In this document: piece by piece, positions 1 through 8,564 of the stretch
Layout of the letters: the number at the start of each line of letters is the position of its first letter
How positions within the stretch are numbered: the first letter of the stretch is position 1
NCBI GenBank assembly: GCA_910589395.1
Contig: CAJUTL010000003.1
Span: 50,166-114,165, forward strand
Length of the DNA: 64,000 bases
Direction: 5' to 3'
Origin: an uncultured Oscillospiraceae bacterium
GTDB lineage: Bacteria; Bacillota_A; Clostridia; Oscillospirales; Acutalibacteraceae
Program-made: the position numbers and the translations under genes
The notes under the pieces: model-generated
Seen by the model: the letters and a program-made list of their open reading frames with translations, nothing else
What the model was told of the DNA's origin: nothing
Databases searched by the model: none

Positions 1-60
1 AGAAGCTCCGCACAAGGCTGTTTCCTGTTTCTATTTAGGAGAAGACAAGTAGTGATCAGA

Positions 61-1164
61 TTACAAAACGACTTCCTTGCCGGTTTCGGCAGATCGGTAA
101 ATAGCTTCCAGAATTTGTGTGACTACAAAGGCCTGTTCGGGTTTTACGCAGGGCTCGGTATCGTTTAGAATGGCGTTCAGCCACTGTTCGGCTTCGAGAA
201 CGCCCGGGGCAGAGGTTCCGCCTTCAAAGTAGGCGACCGCGCCGCCGCCCGCGATCTCTTCGTTCATCAAATGGCCGTGGCGGCCCCGGTTGTAGACCAG
301 CTTATCCTGCTGATAGCTCATGCCTGAATAGATCTCCGCGCCGGCCCTGGTGCCGCACAGGGTGGTGCTGGCTTCTCTGGATTCGGAAAGATTGATGGCC
401 CAGGAGGCCTCCAGATTGATGGTGGTTCCGTTTTTCATTTTGATAAAGCCCATGGCGCTGTCCTCTACCTCATAGGTATCGGGGTCCCAGGGCCCGAAGA
501 GGTTGCCTTCGACGGCCTGCTGCAAATGTCCCAGCTTGTAGAACACGCTGCCCAAAACGCGATCCGGCTCGTAATTCTCCATCATCCACAGCGTAAGATC
601 CAATGCGTGGGTGCCAATATCGATCAACGGCCCGCCGCCCTGCAGGGCCTTATTTGGGAATACGCCCCAGGTGGGAACAGCCCGGCGGCGAACGGCGTGG
701 GCCTTGCCATAGTAGATTTCGCCCAGCTCTCCGGCTTCACAGGCCTTCTTCAAATTCTGTACCTCCGGGCGGAAACGGTTCTGATAGCCGATGGTGAATT
801 TTTTGCCGGATTTTTTCCAGGCCTCCATCATTTTTTTCGCATCGGCGCTGGTGGCGGCCATGGGCTTTTCGCACAGTACGTGTTTCCCAGCCTCAAAGGC
901 GTGTACGGTGATCTCGCAATGGGCCACGTTGGGGGTGAGCACATGGACCACATCGATAGACGGATCCTTCAGCAGCTCTTGGTGATCTGTGTAAACCGTC
1001 GCGCCGGGTGCGCCGTATTCCTTACAGGCCTTTTCCGCCCGCTCTCTGATGATATCGCAGAATGCCACAAGCTCGCATTTGTCGCTGTTGGCCTTCAGGG
1101 AGGGGAGATGCTTCTGGTTGGCAATGCCCCCGCATCCGATCAGGCCGATTTTTAACTTTTTCAT
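61..1164 (-). CDS. Gfo/Idh/MocA family NAD(P)-dependent sugar oxidoreductase (367 aa)
   Basis: Cytoplasmic oxidoreductase of the Gfo/Idh/MocA family. Seen: Rossmann start with GLIGCGGIA (residues 7-15), the family EKP motif at E99-K100-P101, and the C-terminal-domain D182/H186 pair in IDIGTHALD that normally holds the catalytic His. Length is typical. An AAGGA site precedes the ATG. It is the last visible gene of a minus-strand operon that begins at 8433 with a sugar-binding lipoprotein and includes CGD-like alpha and beta genes. Known: in C-glycoside-cleaving bacteria a protein of this family and size (DgpA type) oxidises C3 of the sugar before cleavage. Inferred: it oxidises the imported glycoside or reduces the released 3-keto sugar. 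Substrate not readable from sequence. Confidence 0.9.
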   Translation of the reverse strand: MKKLKIGLIGCGGIANQKHLPSLKANSDKCELVAFCDIIRERAEKACKEYGAPGATVYTDHQELLKDPSIDVVHVLTPNVAHCEITVHAFEAGKHVLCEKPMAATSADAKKMMEAWKKSGKKFTIGYQNRFRPEVQNLKKACEAGELGEIYYGKAHAVRRRAVPTWGVFPNKALQGGGPLIDIGTHALDLTLWMMENYEPDRVLGSVFYKLGHLQQAVEGNLFGPWDPDTYEVEDSAMGFIKMKNGTTINLEASWAINLSESREASTTLCGTRAGAEIYSGMSYQQDKLVYNRGRHGHLMNEEIAGGGAVAYFEGGTSAPGVLEAEQWLNAILNDTEPCVKPEQAFVVTQILEAIYRSAETGKEVVL

Positions 1165-1213
1165 GTTACGATTCCTTTCTGTAAATCCTGATTCTGTTAC
1201 CGGATCTTGATTA

Positions 1214-2446
1214 TCAATCGTCCAATACGCGTTCCTGGCAGGTTACGGAAAAAGCCGTGGCGGCCAGCGGCTCGGGCCTTTGGCAGCGCGTGGTCATTTC
1301 ATAGACCTTTCCTGTTTTGCAGCATTCCTGAATGGCGTCTATCACCTCCACCGCGTGCAGGCCGATATCCGCGTGGCACCGAGGCCGCCTGTCGTTTAGC
1401 AGCGCGTAGCACATATCTGCCAGGCCAACTCCTCGGGAGGATTCATAAAAGCCGTGCAGCAAGGGCAGTTCTACCGATTGCTCCGGGTTCCATTCTCCCA
1501 GCTGCTGGCTGTCGGTATCGTTGGGGTCTCCTCTTCTCGGCGCGGGCTTTCCCAGCAAATTGGGATCCGGCTTCGCGCCGGGCCGGGTCACGACCAGCGT
1601 ATCTGTAAACATATTGGGATCTCCCAGCTGTAAATATCCCTGGGTACCGCCCACGTTAAAGGCATGGCTGGTATAGGTGTCGGAAGAAATGTTGAAGGTG
1701 CCCAGCATGCCGTTTTCAAATTCCAGCGCCGCCAGCAGGGTGGTGGGGGTGTTTACCTCAAAGATCTCTCCGTATTTGGGGTGCTTGGGGTTTTCAAAAA
1801 CTCTTTGGGGGAACAGATTGCCGCCGAACCCGGCCACCCGCTTGATCGAGCCGAACAGGTTGATCATTTCATGCAGGTAATAGCCGCCCAGATCAAAGGG
1901 GAAGCCCCCGCCGTAATGCAGCGGGAAAAAGAAGTGCCGGGGCTTGGTATCGAAGAAGGGGGATTCCGGGTTATAGTGGCGGGAGACCTGGGCGTGTACC
2001 GTAAGGGGTCTGCCGATGATGCCATCGTCTATGTATTTTCGGGCAGACTGCTCCCAGGCGCCCAGAAAAGTGTCCGGGGCAGTGGTATACAGCAGTCCCT
2101 TTTCCTGGGCCAGATCATACAGCATCTTCGCGTCGGCAAAGGTAGGAGCCATCATCTTCTCGCAGTATACATGCTTACCGTGCTCGAAAGCAGCCTTGGT
2201 GATCTCCACGTGAGATTCGGGATAGGTCAGGTTCACCACGATCTCAATTTCCGGGTCCTCCATCAGATCCTTTACGCTCATGGCCTTTACGCCGGGGTAA
2301 TGCTCTTCGATCCACTTCGCCCGGGATCCTATTTGATCCGCACAGGCAACCACGTCGATCACTTCAAACTTATTTACCATGTTATCCATGTAGGTTCCCT
2401 TGCAGATCCCTCCGCAGCCTACAACGCCAACCTTTACTTTTCTCAT
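1214..2446 (-). CDS. Gfo/Idh/MocA family oxidoreductase, EKM variant (410 aa)
   Basis: Second oxidoreductase of the operon. N-terminal NAD-binding motif VGVVGCGGIC (6-15). The usual EKP motif reads E96-K97-M98, so the Lys is kept but Pro is replaced by Met. The C-terminal domain has FDLGGYYLHEM (184-194) with D185, Y189 and H192 in the expected catalytic region. It is somewhat longer than the 61-1164 protein and clearly diverged from it, so the two are unlikely to be redundant. The 3' neighbour is only 49 bp away and the 5' neighbour 27 bp, consistent with one transcript. Inferred role: the partner redox step (oxidation versus reduction) of a 3-keto-sugar route. Confidence 0.88.
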   Translation of the reverse strand: MRKVKVGVVGCGGICKGTYMDNMVNKFEVIDVVACADQIGSRAKWIEEHYPGVKAMSVKDLMEDPEIEIVVNLTYPESHVEITKAAFEHGKHVYCEKMMAPTFADAKMLYDLAQEKGLLYTTAPDTFLGAWEQSARKYIDDGIIGRPLTVHAQVSRHYNPESPFFDTKPRHFFFPLHYGGGFPFDLGGYYLHEMINLFGSIKRVAGFGGNLFPQRVFENPKHPKYGEIFEVNTPTTLLAALEFENGMLGTFNISSDTYTSHAFNVGGTQGYLQLGDPNMFTDTLVVTRPGAKPDPNLLGKPAPRRGDPNDTDSQQLGEWNPEQSVELPLLHGFYESSRGVGLADMCYALLNDRRPRCHADIGLHAVEVIDAIQECCKTGKVYEMTTRCQRPEPLAATAFSVTCQERVLDD

Positions 2447-2473
2447 GTTTTCGCTTCCTTTCTGTCTGTTTCC

Positions 2474-3484
2474 TCAGGCTTCTTCCCAAAGCTTATCCAG
2501 CATACGGATATGCCGTTCAATTTCCTCCACCTGGGTGATGCCGGGCAGATGCCGCCCGCCTTCATATTCCGAGGCGATAAAGCCCTGGTAATTTTCTTCC
2601 TTCATAATTTTGATAAACCCGGGGTAATCGATGCCCTCGCTTACCAGGTTTTCATCTACGTGGAAGAACTTCCCGTGCATATACCGTGAATACTTCAGAT
2701 ACCGGCGGAAGCCCTCGTAATCGGGAGCCGTGCGGAAATAATCGGAACCCATTTTTCCGTGGCGGTCGGTATACAGCTTTTTCTGGGCTACATAAACGTC
2801 CACCTCGTCGCCGCCTTCGTCCAGGATCTGCCGGTTCAGCTGCTCTACCGGGATCTCCGTGGTCTCGTACAGGCGGCGGATCTTGTGCAGCAGCTCCTTG
2901 TGGCATAGCTCATCGGGCAGTGGATTCAGTACCGTGGCGGGCGCGCCGGAGAGGAAGGAGGAGAAATCCATCACAAAGCCCAGGTGGGGGGACCGCACTC
3001 TTTCATACAGCTCTTCAAATTCCCGGAACACGGGGGAGTCCGGAGTGTGGGGGCCGTGCAGCTCTACCGCCAGGTGCAGGTCAAGAGCCTCGGCGTAGGG
3101 CAAAAGCTTTTCCATGGTTCCCGCCAGAAGTCCTTCCTGACTGCGCACCACCTGAAAGCCCATGCGTTTGGCGTATTCCATTTCGTTGATGGTCCAGGTC
3201 AGCCGCTCGTCCTCCGTCAGGAAGCGCCCCTTGTGCTTTCCGTTGTCCACATAAATGCTGTAGCATACGGGCGTCATTTCCAGGCGCTGGTACAGCTCTA
3301 CAAAGCGCTTGATCCAGTCCTCGCTGGGGTTGGGGTGGCCGTTTACCATCTGCGGAGATACAATTTCAAAGCCGTCCGCGCCGATGGCCTTTACCTGCTT
3401 CAAAATGTCTTCCAGAGATTGCTCTCCCGTCATGTATTCCGGGCCGAAGCCATATAAGGTCACGCTGTGTTTCAGCTTGCTCAT
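2474..3484 (-). CDS. TIM-barrel protein resembling C-glycoside deglycosidase alpha subunit (336 aa)
   Basis: Sugar phosphate isomerase/epimerase (AP endonuclease 2) fold. Candidate metal and catalytic residues typical of the family are present: E141-L-H143 in VELHGPHTP, D173 in FVMDFSS, H275 in KFFHVDE and E306 in IASEYEG. The start codon overlaps the stop of the upstream 167-aa gene by 4 bp (ATGA), which implies coupled translation and a complex. Known: C-glycoside deglycosidases are alpha/beta complexes of such a TIM barrel with a small beta-sandwich protein, acting on 3-keto C-glycosides with a divalent metal. The gene pairing here matches that arrangement. It could instead be a lyase for O-linked 3-keto glycosides or a plain epimerase. 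Confidence 0.75.
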   Translation of the reverse strand: MSKLKHSVTLYGFGPEYMTGEQSLEDILKQVKAIGADGFEIVSPQMVNGHPNPSEDWIKRFVELYQRLEMTPVCYSIYVDNGKHKGRFLTEDERLTWTINEMEYAKRMGFQVVRSQEGLLAGTMEKLLPYAEALDLHLAVELHGPHTPDSPVFREFEELYERVRSPHLGFVMDFSSFLSGAPATVLNPLPDELCHKELLHKIRRLYETTEIPVEQLNRQILDEGGDEVDVYVAQKKLYTDRHGKMGSDYFRTAPDYEGFRRYLKYSRYMHGKFFHVDENLVSEGIDYPGFIKIMKEENYQGFIASEYEGGRHLPGITQVEEIERHIRMLDKLWEEA

Positions 3485-3984
3485 TTTTCTGTTACCTCCA
3501 TTTCCTCTTCCCCGTGAATATGCAGAGGATTTAAAAATTCCTGGGCTTCCTCATAGCCCTCTGTGCCGTTTCCTACCGTGTGGCCAAAGTCGTTGCGCCT
3601 GACAAAATCAACCGCCACGCGATGGCGCCCGGCGGACAGCCCGCCGATTTGATATACCAGCAGGCCGCATTCGTCCTCAGCGCCCCAGAATACCTCGCTG
3701 TGGCCGCCGAGATCCCGAATGGGAAGCTTCATGTCCTTCAGCTCCAGCACGATGAATTCCTGAGGCACTTCTTTCCCGTCTACCGTGATCCGAAGATCCT
3801 CAAAGGTAGAAATCCAGATCCCCCGATAGCTCAAGTTGTTCAGGCGAAATGTGTAGCCGGTAGTCACACCGCATACAGTGTGGTTTCGCAGGCTTCCAGC
3901 CTTGATGGGCTCCGCGAAGCTGCCCATGATCATGGGCTGGTCCAAAAGTTCATGGGCTTTTTTCAGCCGTTCTTCCACTGTCAT
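3481..3984 (-). CDS. Small beta-sandwich protein resembling C-glycoside deglycosidase beta subunit (DUF6379-like, 167 aa)
   Basis: Small soluble protein with no signal peptide or membrane segment. Segments YRGIWIS (53-59), DLRITVDGKEVP (63-74) and GGLSAGRHRVAV (114-125) resemble what I recall of the CGD beta-subunit family, which is mostly beta strands. The ATG at 3984 is chosen over an upstream start because AAAGGAGAGAG lies just before it. It overlaps the TIM-barrel gene by 4 bp. Inferred: it binds the TIM barrel and shapes its active site. The family assignment rests on pattern recall, not on a search; the pairing with the alpha-like gene and with Gfo/Idh/MocA genes supports it. Confidence 0.68.
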   Translation of the reverse strand: MTVEERLKKAHELLDQPMIMGSFAEPIKAGSLRNHTVCGVTTGYTFRLNNLSYRGIWISTFEDLRITVDGKEVPQEFIVLELKDMKLPIRDLGGHSEVFWGAEDECGLLVYQIGGLSAGRHRVAVDFVRRNDFGHTVGNGTEGYEEAQEFLNPLHIHGEEEMEVTEK

Positions 3985-4061
3985 AGTTTCTCTCTCCTTT
4001 ACTTGCTGTTTTCTTGATTGCGCGAAAAGACAGCGTTTGCGATTTCTCAAACAAGACCTAA

Positions 4062-4868
4062 TTACCGCGCCGCCTCAAATCGCTCTATCTCCATGCGGCT
4101 GCGGCAGATCCCGGTGATAGCGTCCGGTTTTTGGGCGTCGTCTTCCACAATGGTATAATCGTGCCCCAGCTTCTTCGCCAGGTCATAGTAGAATTTGCAG
4201 TCCAATTGGCCTTGATCCAAGGGGCAGGATTCATTGTTGTCGTTGCCCTTCAAATGCAGCCACATGATGCGGTCTTGATGGGCATTGATAAACTCGGTCA
4301 GCTGATCCGGCGTCAAAGCGCCTTGCTTTGTGGCCCAGCAGATATCGATTTCCAGCATGACGTCTGTTTCCCTGAGCAGCCGCTCCCGCAGCATTTCACC
4401 GGCAATGACCATGTGCTCAAAATTGTGGGTGTGATAATACAGATCCAGCCCGGCTTTCCGTAGCTGGGCGGCATACTTGTTTACATTGGCAACCACCGCG
4501 TCCAGCTCTTCCTTTGTTTCCGGGTAATGGGCCATTCGTTCCCGGATCACCGCCATATCTGTGCCCTCAGGAAAATAGGGCATGGGGCGGGAAATGCCGA
4601 CCCAGTGTACCCCCAGGCGCTTGTGGTAGTCGATCACCCGATCCATGCTGTCCTCCAAGCGGCCATACTGCACGTGAGCACCGTTTACTTCCAGCCCGAG
4701 CTGATCCAGCAGGGCACGAAATTCCTCGGGGCCAACGCCCTCATAATCCTTGCCGTTGAAGCCTGCCAGCTCCACCGCGTCATATCCCAGGGTTTTTATC
4801 ACCTCAAGCTTGCTTTGAAACGACAGGGGAGAACGCGCTAAATTGTAAAGCTGTGAACCAATTTTCAT
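4062..4868 (-). CDS. Sugar phosphate isomerase/epimerase-like TIM barrel, IolE type (268 aa)
   Basis: Compact single-domain TIM barrel of the xylose isomerase-like family. Putative metal and proton-transfer residues: H146, H148 and E151 in YYHTHNFEH, D175 in MLEIDIC, H205-x-K207 in WLHLKGN, E242 in TIVEDD. Strong site CAAGGAGGGAG precedes the ATG. It lies between the permease genes and the CGD-like pair in the same operon. Known: relatives act as inosose dehydratase, keto-sugar epimerases and, in 3-keto-glycoside pathways, as hydratases. Inferred: processing of the unsaturated or 3-keto sugar left after aglycone release. A simple epimerase role is equally open. Confidence 0.85.
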   Translation of the reverse strand: MKIGSQLYNLARSPLSFQSKLEVIKTLGYDAVELAGFNGKDYEGVGPEEFRALLDQLGLEVNGAHVQYGRLEDSMDRVIDYHKRLGVHWVGISRPMPYFPEGTDMAVIRERMAHYPETKEELDAVVANVNKYAAQLRKAGLDLYYHTHNFEHMVIAGEMLRERLLRETDVMLEIDICWATKQGALTPDQLTEFINAHQDRIMWLHLKGNDNNESCPLDQGQLDCKFYYDLAKKLGHDYTIVEDDAQKPDAITGICRSRMEIERFEAAR

Positions 4869-4883
4869 AGAACTCCCTCCTTG

Positions 4884-5765
4884 TTATCCCTTTACCGCGC
4901 CGATGGTCATGCCCTTTACGTAATACTTCTGGAAGAAGGGCAGCAAAAGCATCAGGGGTAGAGAACCAACGGCGGCAAGGGCCATTTTCAGGCTGTTTGT
5001 GGGAATGTTTGTGGAAAGCTCCACACTGTCCGTGTTTTGTGATAAATACTGTGCGTCAGCCAGAATGCGGTTTAGCAGTTGCTGTACGCTGAAGAGCTTT
5101 GATTCTGTTACATAGTAGAGCCCGTTCATCCAGTCGTTCCAGTAGTTCAAGGCGATCATCAGGCCAATAGTGGCGATAATGGGTTTCGCAATGGGCAGAA
5201 CGATCTGGAACAGGATCCGAAATTCATTAGCCCCGTCAATGCGGGCCGCTTCTTTGATTTCGTCCGGAATATTGGACTGAAAATACGATCGCATCACAAT
5301 GACCTGAAAGGCGTTTACCATGAGCCTCGGTATAATCAGGGCCCACAGGGTGTTTTTGATATGGAACCATTGGGACCACATGATGTATGTGGGAACCAGA
5401 CCACCGCTGAACAGCATGGTGAAGAATACATAAAAAGCAATGATCCCTCTGCCCGGAAGATCCCGCAGGGACAGCCCGTAGGCCAGAAAAATACTCATAA
5501 AAAGGCCCACGATCGTTCCCACGGCAGTGCTGATCAGCGTGACTCCGTAAGAACGGATCAGCAGCATGGGCCGCTTCAGCAGATACTCGTAAGCGTCAAA
5601 GCCGATCTCTTTCGGAATCAGGTTATATCCGTGCTTGATCAGAGAAGCTTCCGAAGAAACGGAGGACATGAACATGACCGCAAAGGGATATAAGCAGATC
5701 AGTACCAAAAGCACCATGACTACATGAACGAAGACGGGGAACACGCCGGATTTTTTACCGACCAT
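4884..5765 (-). CDS. Carbohydrate ABC transporter permease, YtcP/LplC type (293 aa)
   Basis: Inner-membrane subunit of a CUT1-type sugar importer. About six hydrophobic segments, with the EAA-loop sequence ARIDGANEFRILFQIVLP and the characteristic C-terminus LPFFQKYYVKGMTIGAVKG-like tail. The ATG at 5765 has AAAGGGAGG in front; the open frame upstream of it overlaps the other permease gene and is not needed. No ATPase gene is present in the operon, as is usual for this transporter class, where a shared MsmX-type ATPase serves several systems. Confidence 0.93.
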   Translation of the reverse strand: MVGKKSGVFPVFVHVVMVLLVLICLYPFAVMFMSSVSSEASLIKHGYNLIPKEIGFDAYEYLLKRPMLLIRSYGVTLISTAVGTIVGLFMSIFLAYGLSLRDLPGRGIIAFYVFFTMLFSGGLVPTYIMWSQWFHIKNTLWALIIPRLMVNAFQVIVMRSYFQSNIPDEIKEAARIDGANEFRILFQIVLPIAKPIIATIGLMIALNYWNDWMNGLYYVTESKLFSVQQLLNRILADAQYLSQNTDSVELSTNIPTNSLKMALAAVGSLPLMLLLPFFQKYYVKGMTIGAVKG

Positions 5766-5784
5766 AAATAGACCTCCCTTTCGG

Positions 5785-6726
5785 TCAGAACATTGCGTCT
5801 TCCGCACTGACCTTTTTCACGATAAAGTTTGCCAGCAGCACCAGAATGAAGCCGACTACAGACTGGAAGAAGCCCGCCGCAGAGGACATTCCGATATTTC
5901 CAAGCTCCATTAGGCCTCTGTAAACATAGGTATCGATCGTGTTTGTCACATCGATCAGGGCGCCGGAATTCAGGGGAACCTGATAAAATAAACCAAAATC
6001 AGAATAGAAAATACGGCCCACCGCAAGCAGCGTCAGCGTGATGATAGTGGGCTTTAAGGAGGGCAGCGTCACATGCCAGAACTGCTGCCATCTGCTGGCG
6101 CCGTCCAGAGCGGCTGCCTCGTAATAGCCCTTATCGATGCTGTTGATGGTGCTGAGATACAGAATGATGTTGTAGCCGCTGCTTTTCCAGAGATGGACAA
6201 ATACTAAAATGAACGGCCAGTACTGGGGAGAGGAATACCAGGAGATCCCCTCTATTCCCAGAGGCTCCAGGATCATTCGATTGATAAAACCTGTCTGCCC
6301 CGCCAGGAAAGCATTTACCAGATAGGCGACCACGATAATGGAGATCAGGTAGGGGTACAGTACAACTGTCTGGTAAAGCTTGATGGCTCTTTTCCCTTTT
6401 ACCTCGGCAAGCAGCACCGCGATAAAAATGGAAAACACCGTGCCGATTATGATAAACGCCAGGTTATAACCCACCGTGTTCATGGTGATGTTCCAGGCGT
6501 CCTTGGTGGCAAACAAAAACTCAAAGTTTTTGAAGCCCACCCATTTGCTTCCGAAAACACCCAGCTTTTGGGAGTATTGCTTAAATGCCAGCTGCAGGCC
6601 GCTCATGGGCAGATAGTTATTGATAAATAAGTACAGGATCGCCGGCAGCATCAACAGATACACGGGAATATAGCGGCGAAACAGCATGGTGCTTTTTCTC
6701 TTTTTTTCTTGTTTCACATCGGCCAC
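5785..6726 (-). CDS. Sugar ABC transporter permease, LplB/YteP type (313 aa)
   Basis: First permease of the importer. N-terminal cytosolic basic stretch, then about six membrane segments, and the EAA motif EAAALDGASRWQQFWHVTLP that contacts the ATPase. GTG start at 6726 with AAAGGA nearby; the Val codon form is the only well-placed start. Followed at 20 bp by the YtcP-type permease. Pairs with the binding lipoprotein at 6886-8433, from which it is separated by a 159-bp gap with hairpins. Confidence 0.93.
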   Translation of the reverse strand: MADVKQEKKRKSTMLFRRYIPVYLLMLPAILYLFINNYLPMSGLQLAFKQYSQKLGVFGSKWVGFKNFEFLFATKDAWNITMNTVGYNLAFIIIGTVFSIFIAVLLAEVKGKRAIKLYQTVVLYPYLISIIVVAYLVNAFLAGQTGFINRMILEPLGIEGISWYSSPQYWPFILVFVHLWKSSGYNIILYLSTINSIDKGYYEAAALDGASRWQQFWHVTLPSLKPTIITLTLLAVGRIFYSDFGLFYQVPLNSGALIDVTNTIDTYVYRGLMELGNIGMSSAAGFFQSVVGFILVLLANFIVKKVSAEDAMF

Positions 6727-6799
6727 CTTCTTTTTCCTTTTAGAGCTTGTACCGAAAAGCCATGCGCTTTATTTTATTGGGACAAGCACTTAGATAAAA

Positions 6800-6843
6800 T
6801 GCAAGGCAATAGCCACTCAAAAGCTCAATGTCTACGCCTTGCA
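6800..6843 (-). terminator. Intercistronic hairpin between binding-protein and permease genes
   Basis: Inverted repeat TGCAAGGC / GCCTTGCA (6800-6807, 6836-6843) with extra pairing inside, followed in the transcription direction by TTTTATCT. A second weaker dyad (GCTTGTACC / GGGACAAGC) lies at 6750-6787. In such operons a hairpin here usually stabilises or over-represents the binding-protein message relative to the permeases; that role is inferred. Confidence 0.5.
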
Positions 6844-6885
6844 CTATCTGTCATTCTAACGAGCTATTTGTGAAAACGGTCAAGC

Positions 6886-8433
6886 TTACTGACCCAGGAA
6901 CTCATTTAACTGCTCCTGCTTGGCGGCAATGATGCGATCGATGCCGTTATCCTTCAGCTCCTGAACCATTTTCGGAATGTTTTCCTCAGGATCGATGGTG
7001 CCGGTCTCCAGGTCGCCGCAGTATTTGGTCAGTACGTTGCTGCAGGCGGCGATCTCATTGAGATATTCAGAATTGTCAAAGGCAAAGCCATAAGCTTTGG
7101 AAGAAATGGCATTCTGGTTCCACTCTCTGGTCTGATCCCACACGTCCAGGGCGGTGCCGGTCCAAACATGGGTGTTAAACTGGTTGCCATAGGTCCAACC
7201 CATGCCATAGTTATAGTATTTGCAGTCGTCAGCAGTGCCGATGTAGCCGATGCCGCCGTCTTCCTTCAGCTCATAGTGAACGCCTTCAATACCGTTGATG
7301 ATCAGGTTGCCCACAACGGAATCTGTGTACCAGAGCTGCAGGAACTGCATGGCCTTGTCCGGGTGCTCGGAGGAGGCGGGAATGCACAGGGTGGCGTTCA
7401 TCACGTTAGAGGTAGTGCGCAGGGCGTCGGTCAAAATGCAGGCACCCAGCTCATAGCCTACCTGGTTGGAGCAGGTCTCCACATTGCCGGGCTTGTAGGA
7501 GGTAATGCCGGAGAAAGCGGTTTTGGCCTTCAGGCGGGCATTCCAAAAATCCGTGCCGGTGGCGATATCCTTGTCGATCCAGCCGTTGGTATACCAGGTA
7601 CGTACCAACTTGCACAGTTCCATGTACTCATCGGTCTCAAACAGGTTTACAACGGTTGTGTCCTGGGCGTAATTCGGCAGAACGCCCAGTCTGTCGGAAA
7701 GCTTGTCAGCGTCCCAGCTGTCAAAGGTCATGGCATTGGGAGCGCCGCCGAACATGTCAAGCTCCGGGTGAGCGGCCGCGACTTTTTCGTAGATGGGGGT
7801 CAGGTCAAAAATGCTTTCCACCTTGTCCAGATCCTCCAATACGCCCACTTCTTCGGCAATGGCCTTGTTGTACACCAGCATACGGCTCATGGCCATATCT
7901 TTCAAAGAGGGGATCGCGTAAATTTCGCCGCCGATATACGCGGCGTCCATAAATTCCTTGCCCACAGCGTCTTCAATTCCGCCGCCGTACTGCGCCAGAA
8001 GATCAGTGAGGGGCGTAATGGCATCCTGGCCGATCAGAGAGCGCAGATTTGCTTCGGACAGGAAGGTGATGTCCAGCGGGTCGCCGGAGCGTACCATGGT
8101 AGCCACGGTGTCCTGGAAAGAACCGGAATTGATAAAGGTGATATCCACGTTAACTCCGATCTTGGGCTCCACATACTCGTTGATTGCCTGCTCCACCGCA
8201 TCCACATCGTCCGTGACACTGCTGCTCATCAGATAGATGCTCAGGGTTACCACTTCTTCGTCAGGCTTGCTTTCAGGGGTGGAATTGGCGGCGCTGCTCT
8301 GCGAGCTGGTCGGTGTGCTGTTGGCGGCGGAAGAAGAGGGCTTCTTTTCCTGCCCGCAGCCAGCAAACAGGCAGCACAGCAGTGCTGCCATCAGGCCGAT
8401 GGCCAGCAGCTTTTTACTTACATGCTTTTTCAT
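6886..8433 (-). CDS. Extracellular sugar-binding lipoprotein of ABC transporter (515 aa)
   Basis: Solute-binding protein of the LplA/YtcQ class. The ATG at 8433 is chosen because AGGAGGAT precedes it and the protein then opens with a lipoprotein signal: MKKHVSKK basic start, hydrophobic core, lipobox LFAGC. A Ser/Thr/Asn-rich linker (about residues 30-55) tethers the domain. Mature part has the WYTNGWIDKDIAT-like segment typical of these large binding proteins. It is the promoter-proximal gene of the minus-strand operon, which defines the substrate of the CGD-like pathway. Ligand unknown. Confidence 0.93.
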   Translation of the reverse strand: MKKHVSKKLLAIGLMAALLCCLFAGCGQEKKPSSSAANSTPTSSQSSAANSTPESKPDEEVVTLSIYLMSSSVTDDVDAVEQAINEYVEPKIGVNVDITFINSGSFQDTVATMVRSGDPLDITFLSEANLRSLIGQDAITPLTDLLAQYGGGIEDAVGKEFMDAAYIGGEIYAIPSLKDMAMSRMLVYNKAIAEEVGVLEDLDKVESIFDLTPIYEKVAAAHPELDMFGGAPNAMTFDSWDADKLSDRLGVLPNYAQDTTVVNLFETDEYMELCKLVRTWYTNGWIDKDIATGTDFWNARLKAKTAFSGITSYKPGNVETCSNQVGYELGACILTDALRTTSNVMNATLCIPASSEHPDKAMQFLQLWYTDSVVGNLIINGIEGVHYELKEDGGIGYIGTADDCKYYNYGMGWTYGNQFNTHVWTGTALDVWDQTREWNQNAISSKAYGFAFDNSEYLNEIAACSNVLTKYCGDLETGTIDPEENIPKMVQELKDNGIDRIIAAKQEQLNEFLGQ

Positions 8434-8493
8434 AAATAAGATCCTCCTTTTTGCCTTTTTGCACATTTTGTGCGCACGGCTTATGGTACTTTT

Positions 8494-8522
8494 AGTATAA
8501 TTGTTGCTCAACTTTCTATCTA
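8494..8522 (-). promoter_or_regulatory. Predicted promoter of the CGD-like sugar operon
   Basis: On the minus strand: -10 TATACT (8494-8499), 17-bp spacer, -35 TAGATA (8517-8522), a poor -35 that fits activator-dependent transcription. A candidate regulator site lies 22 bp upstream. Confidence 0.5.
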
Positions 8523-8536
8523 CCATTTTTTCGCTG

Positions 8537-8556
8537 CAAACTAATCGCTTTTCCGA
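8537..8556. promoter_or_regulatory. Candidate YesN-type regulator site (CAAACTAA + TCGCTTTTCCGA)
   Basis: Plus-strand CAAACTAATCGCTTTTCCGA. The 12-mer recurs with one change (TCGTTTTTCCGA) before the sensor kinase gene at 10019-10030, where the adjoining 8-mer is its reverse complement TTAGTTTG. A looser copy is at 14089-14100. Shared only among promoter regions near the YesMN genes in what I could read by eye. Confidence 0.42.
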
Positions 8557-8564
8557 CATGCTTT

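Noticed and set aside
7168..8439. Long open frame (423 aa) opposite the binding lipoprotein gene
   Set aside because: It is the complementary-strand shadow of a clear lipoprotein gene; it has no ribosome-binding site and no family motif.
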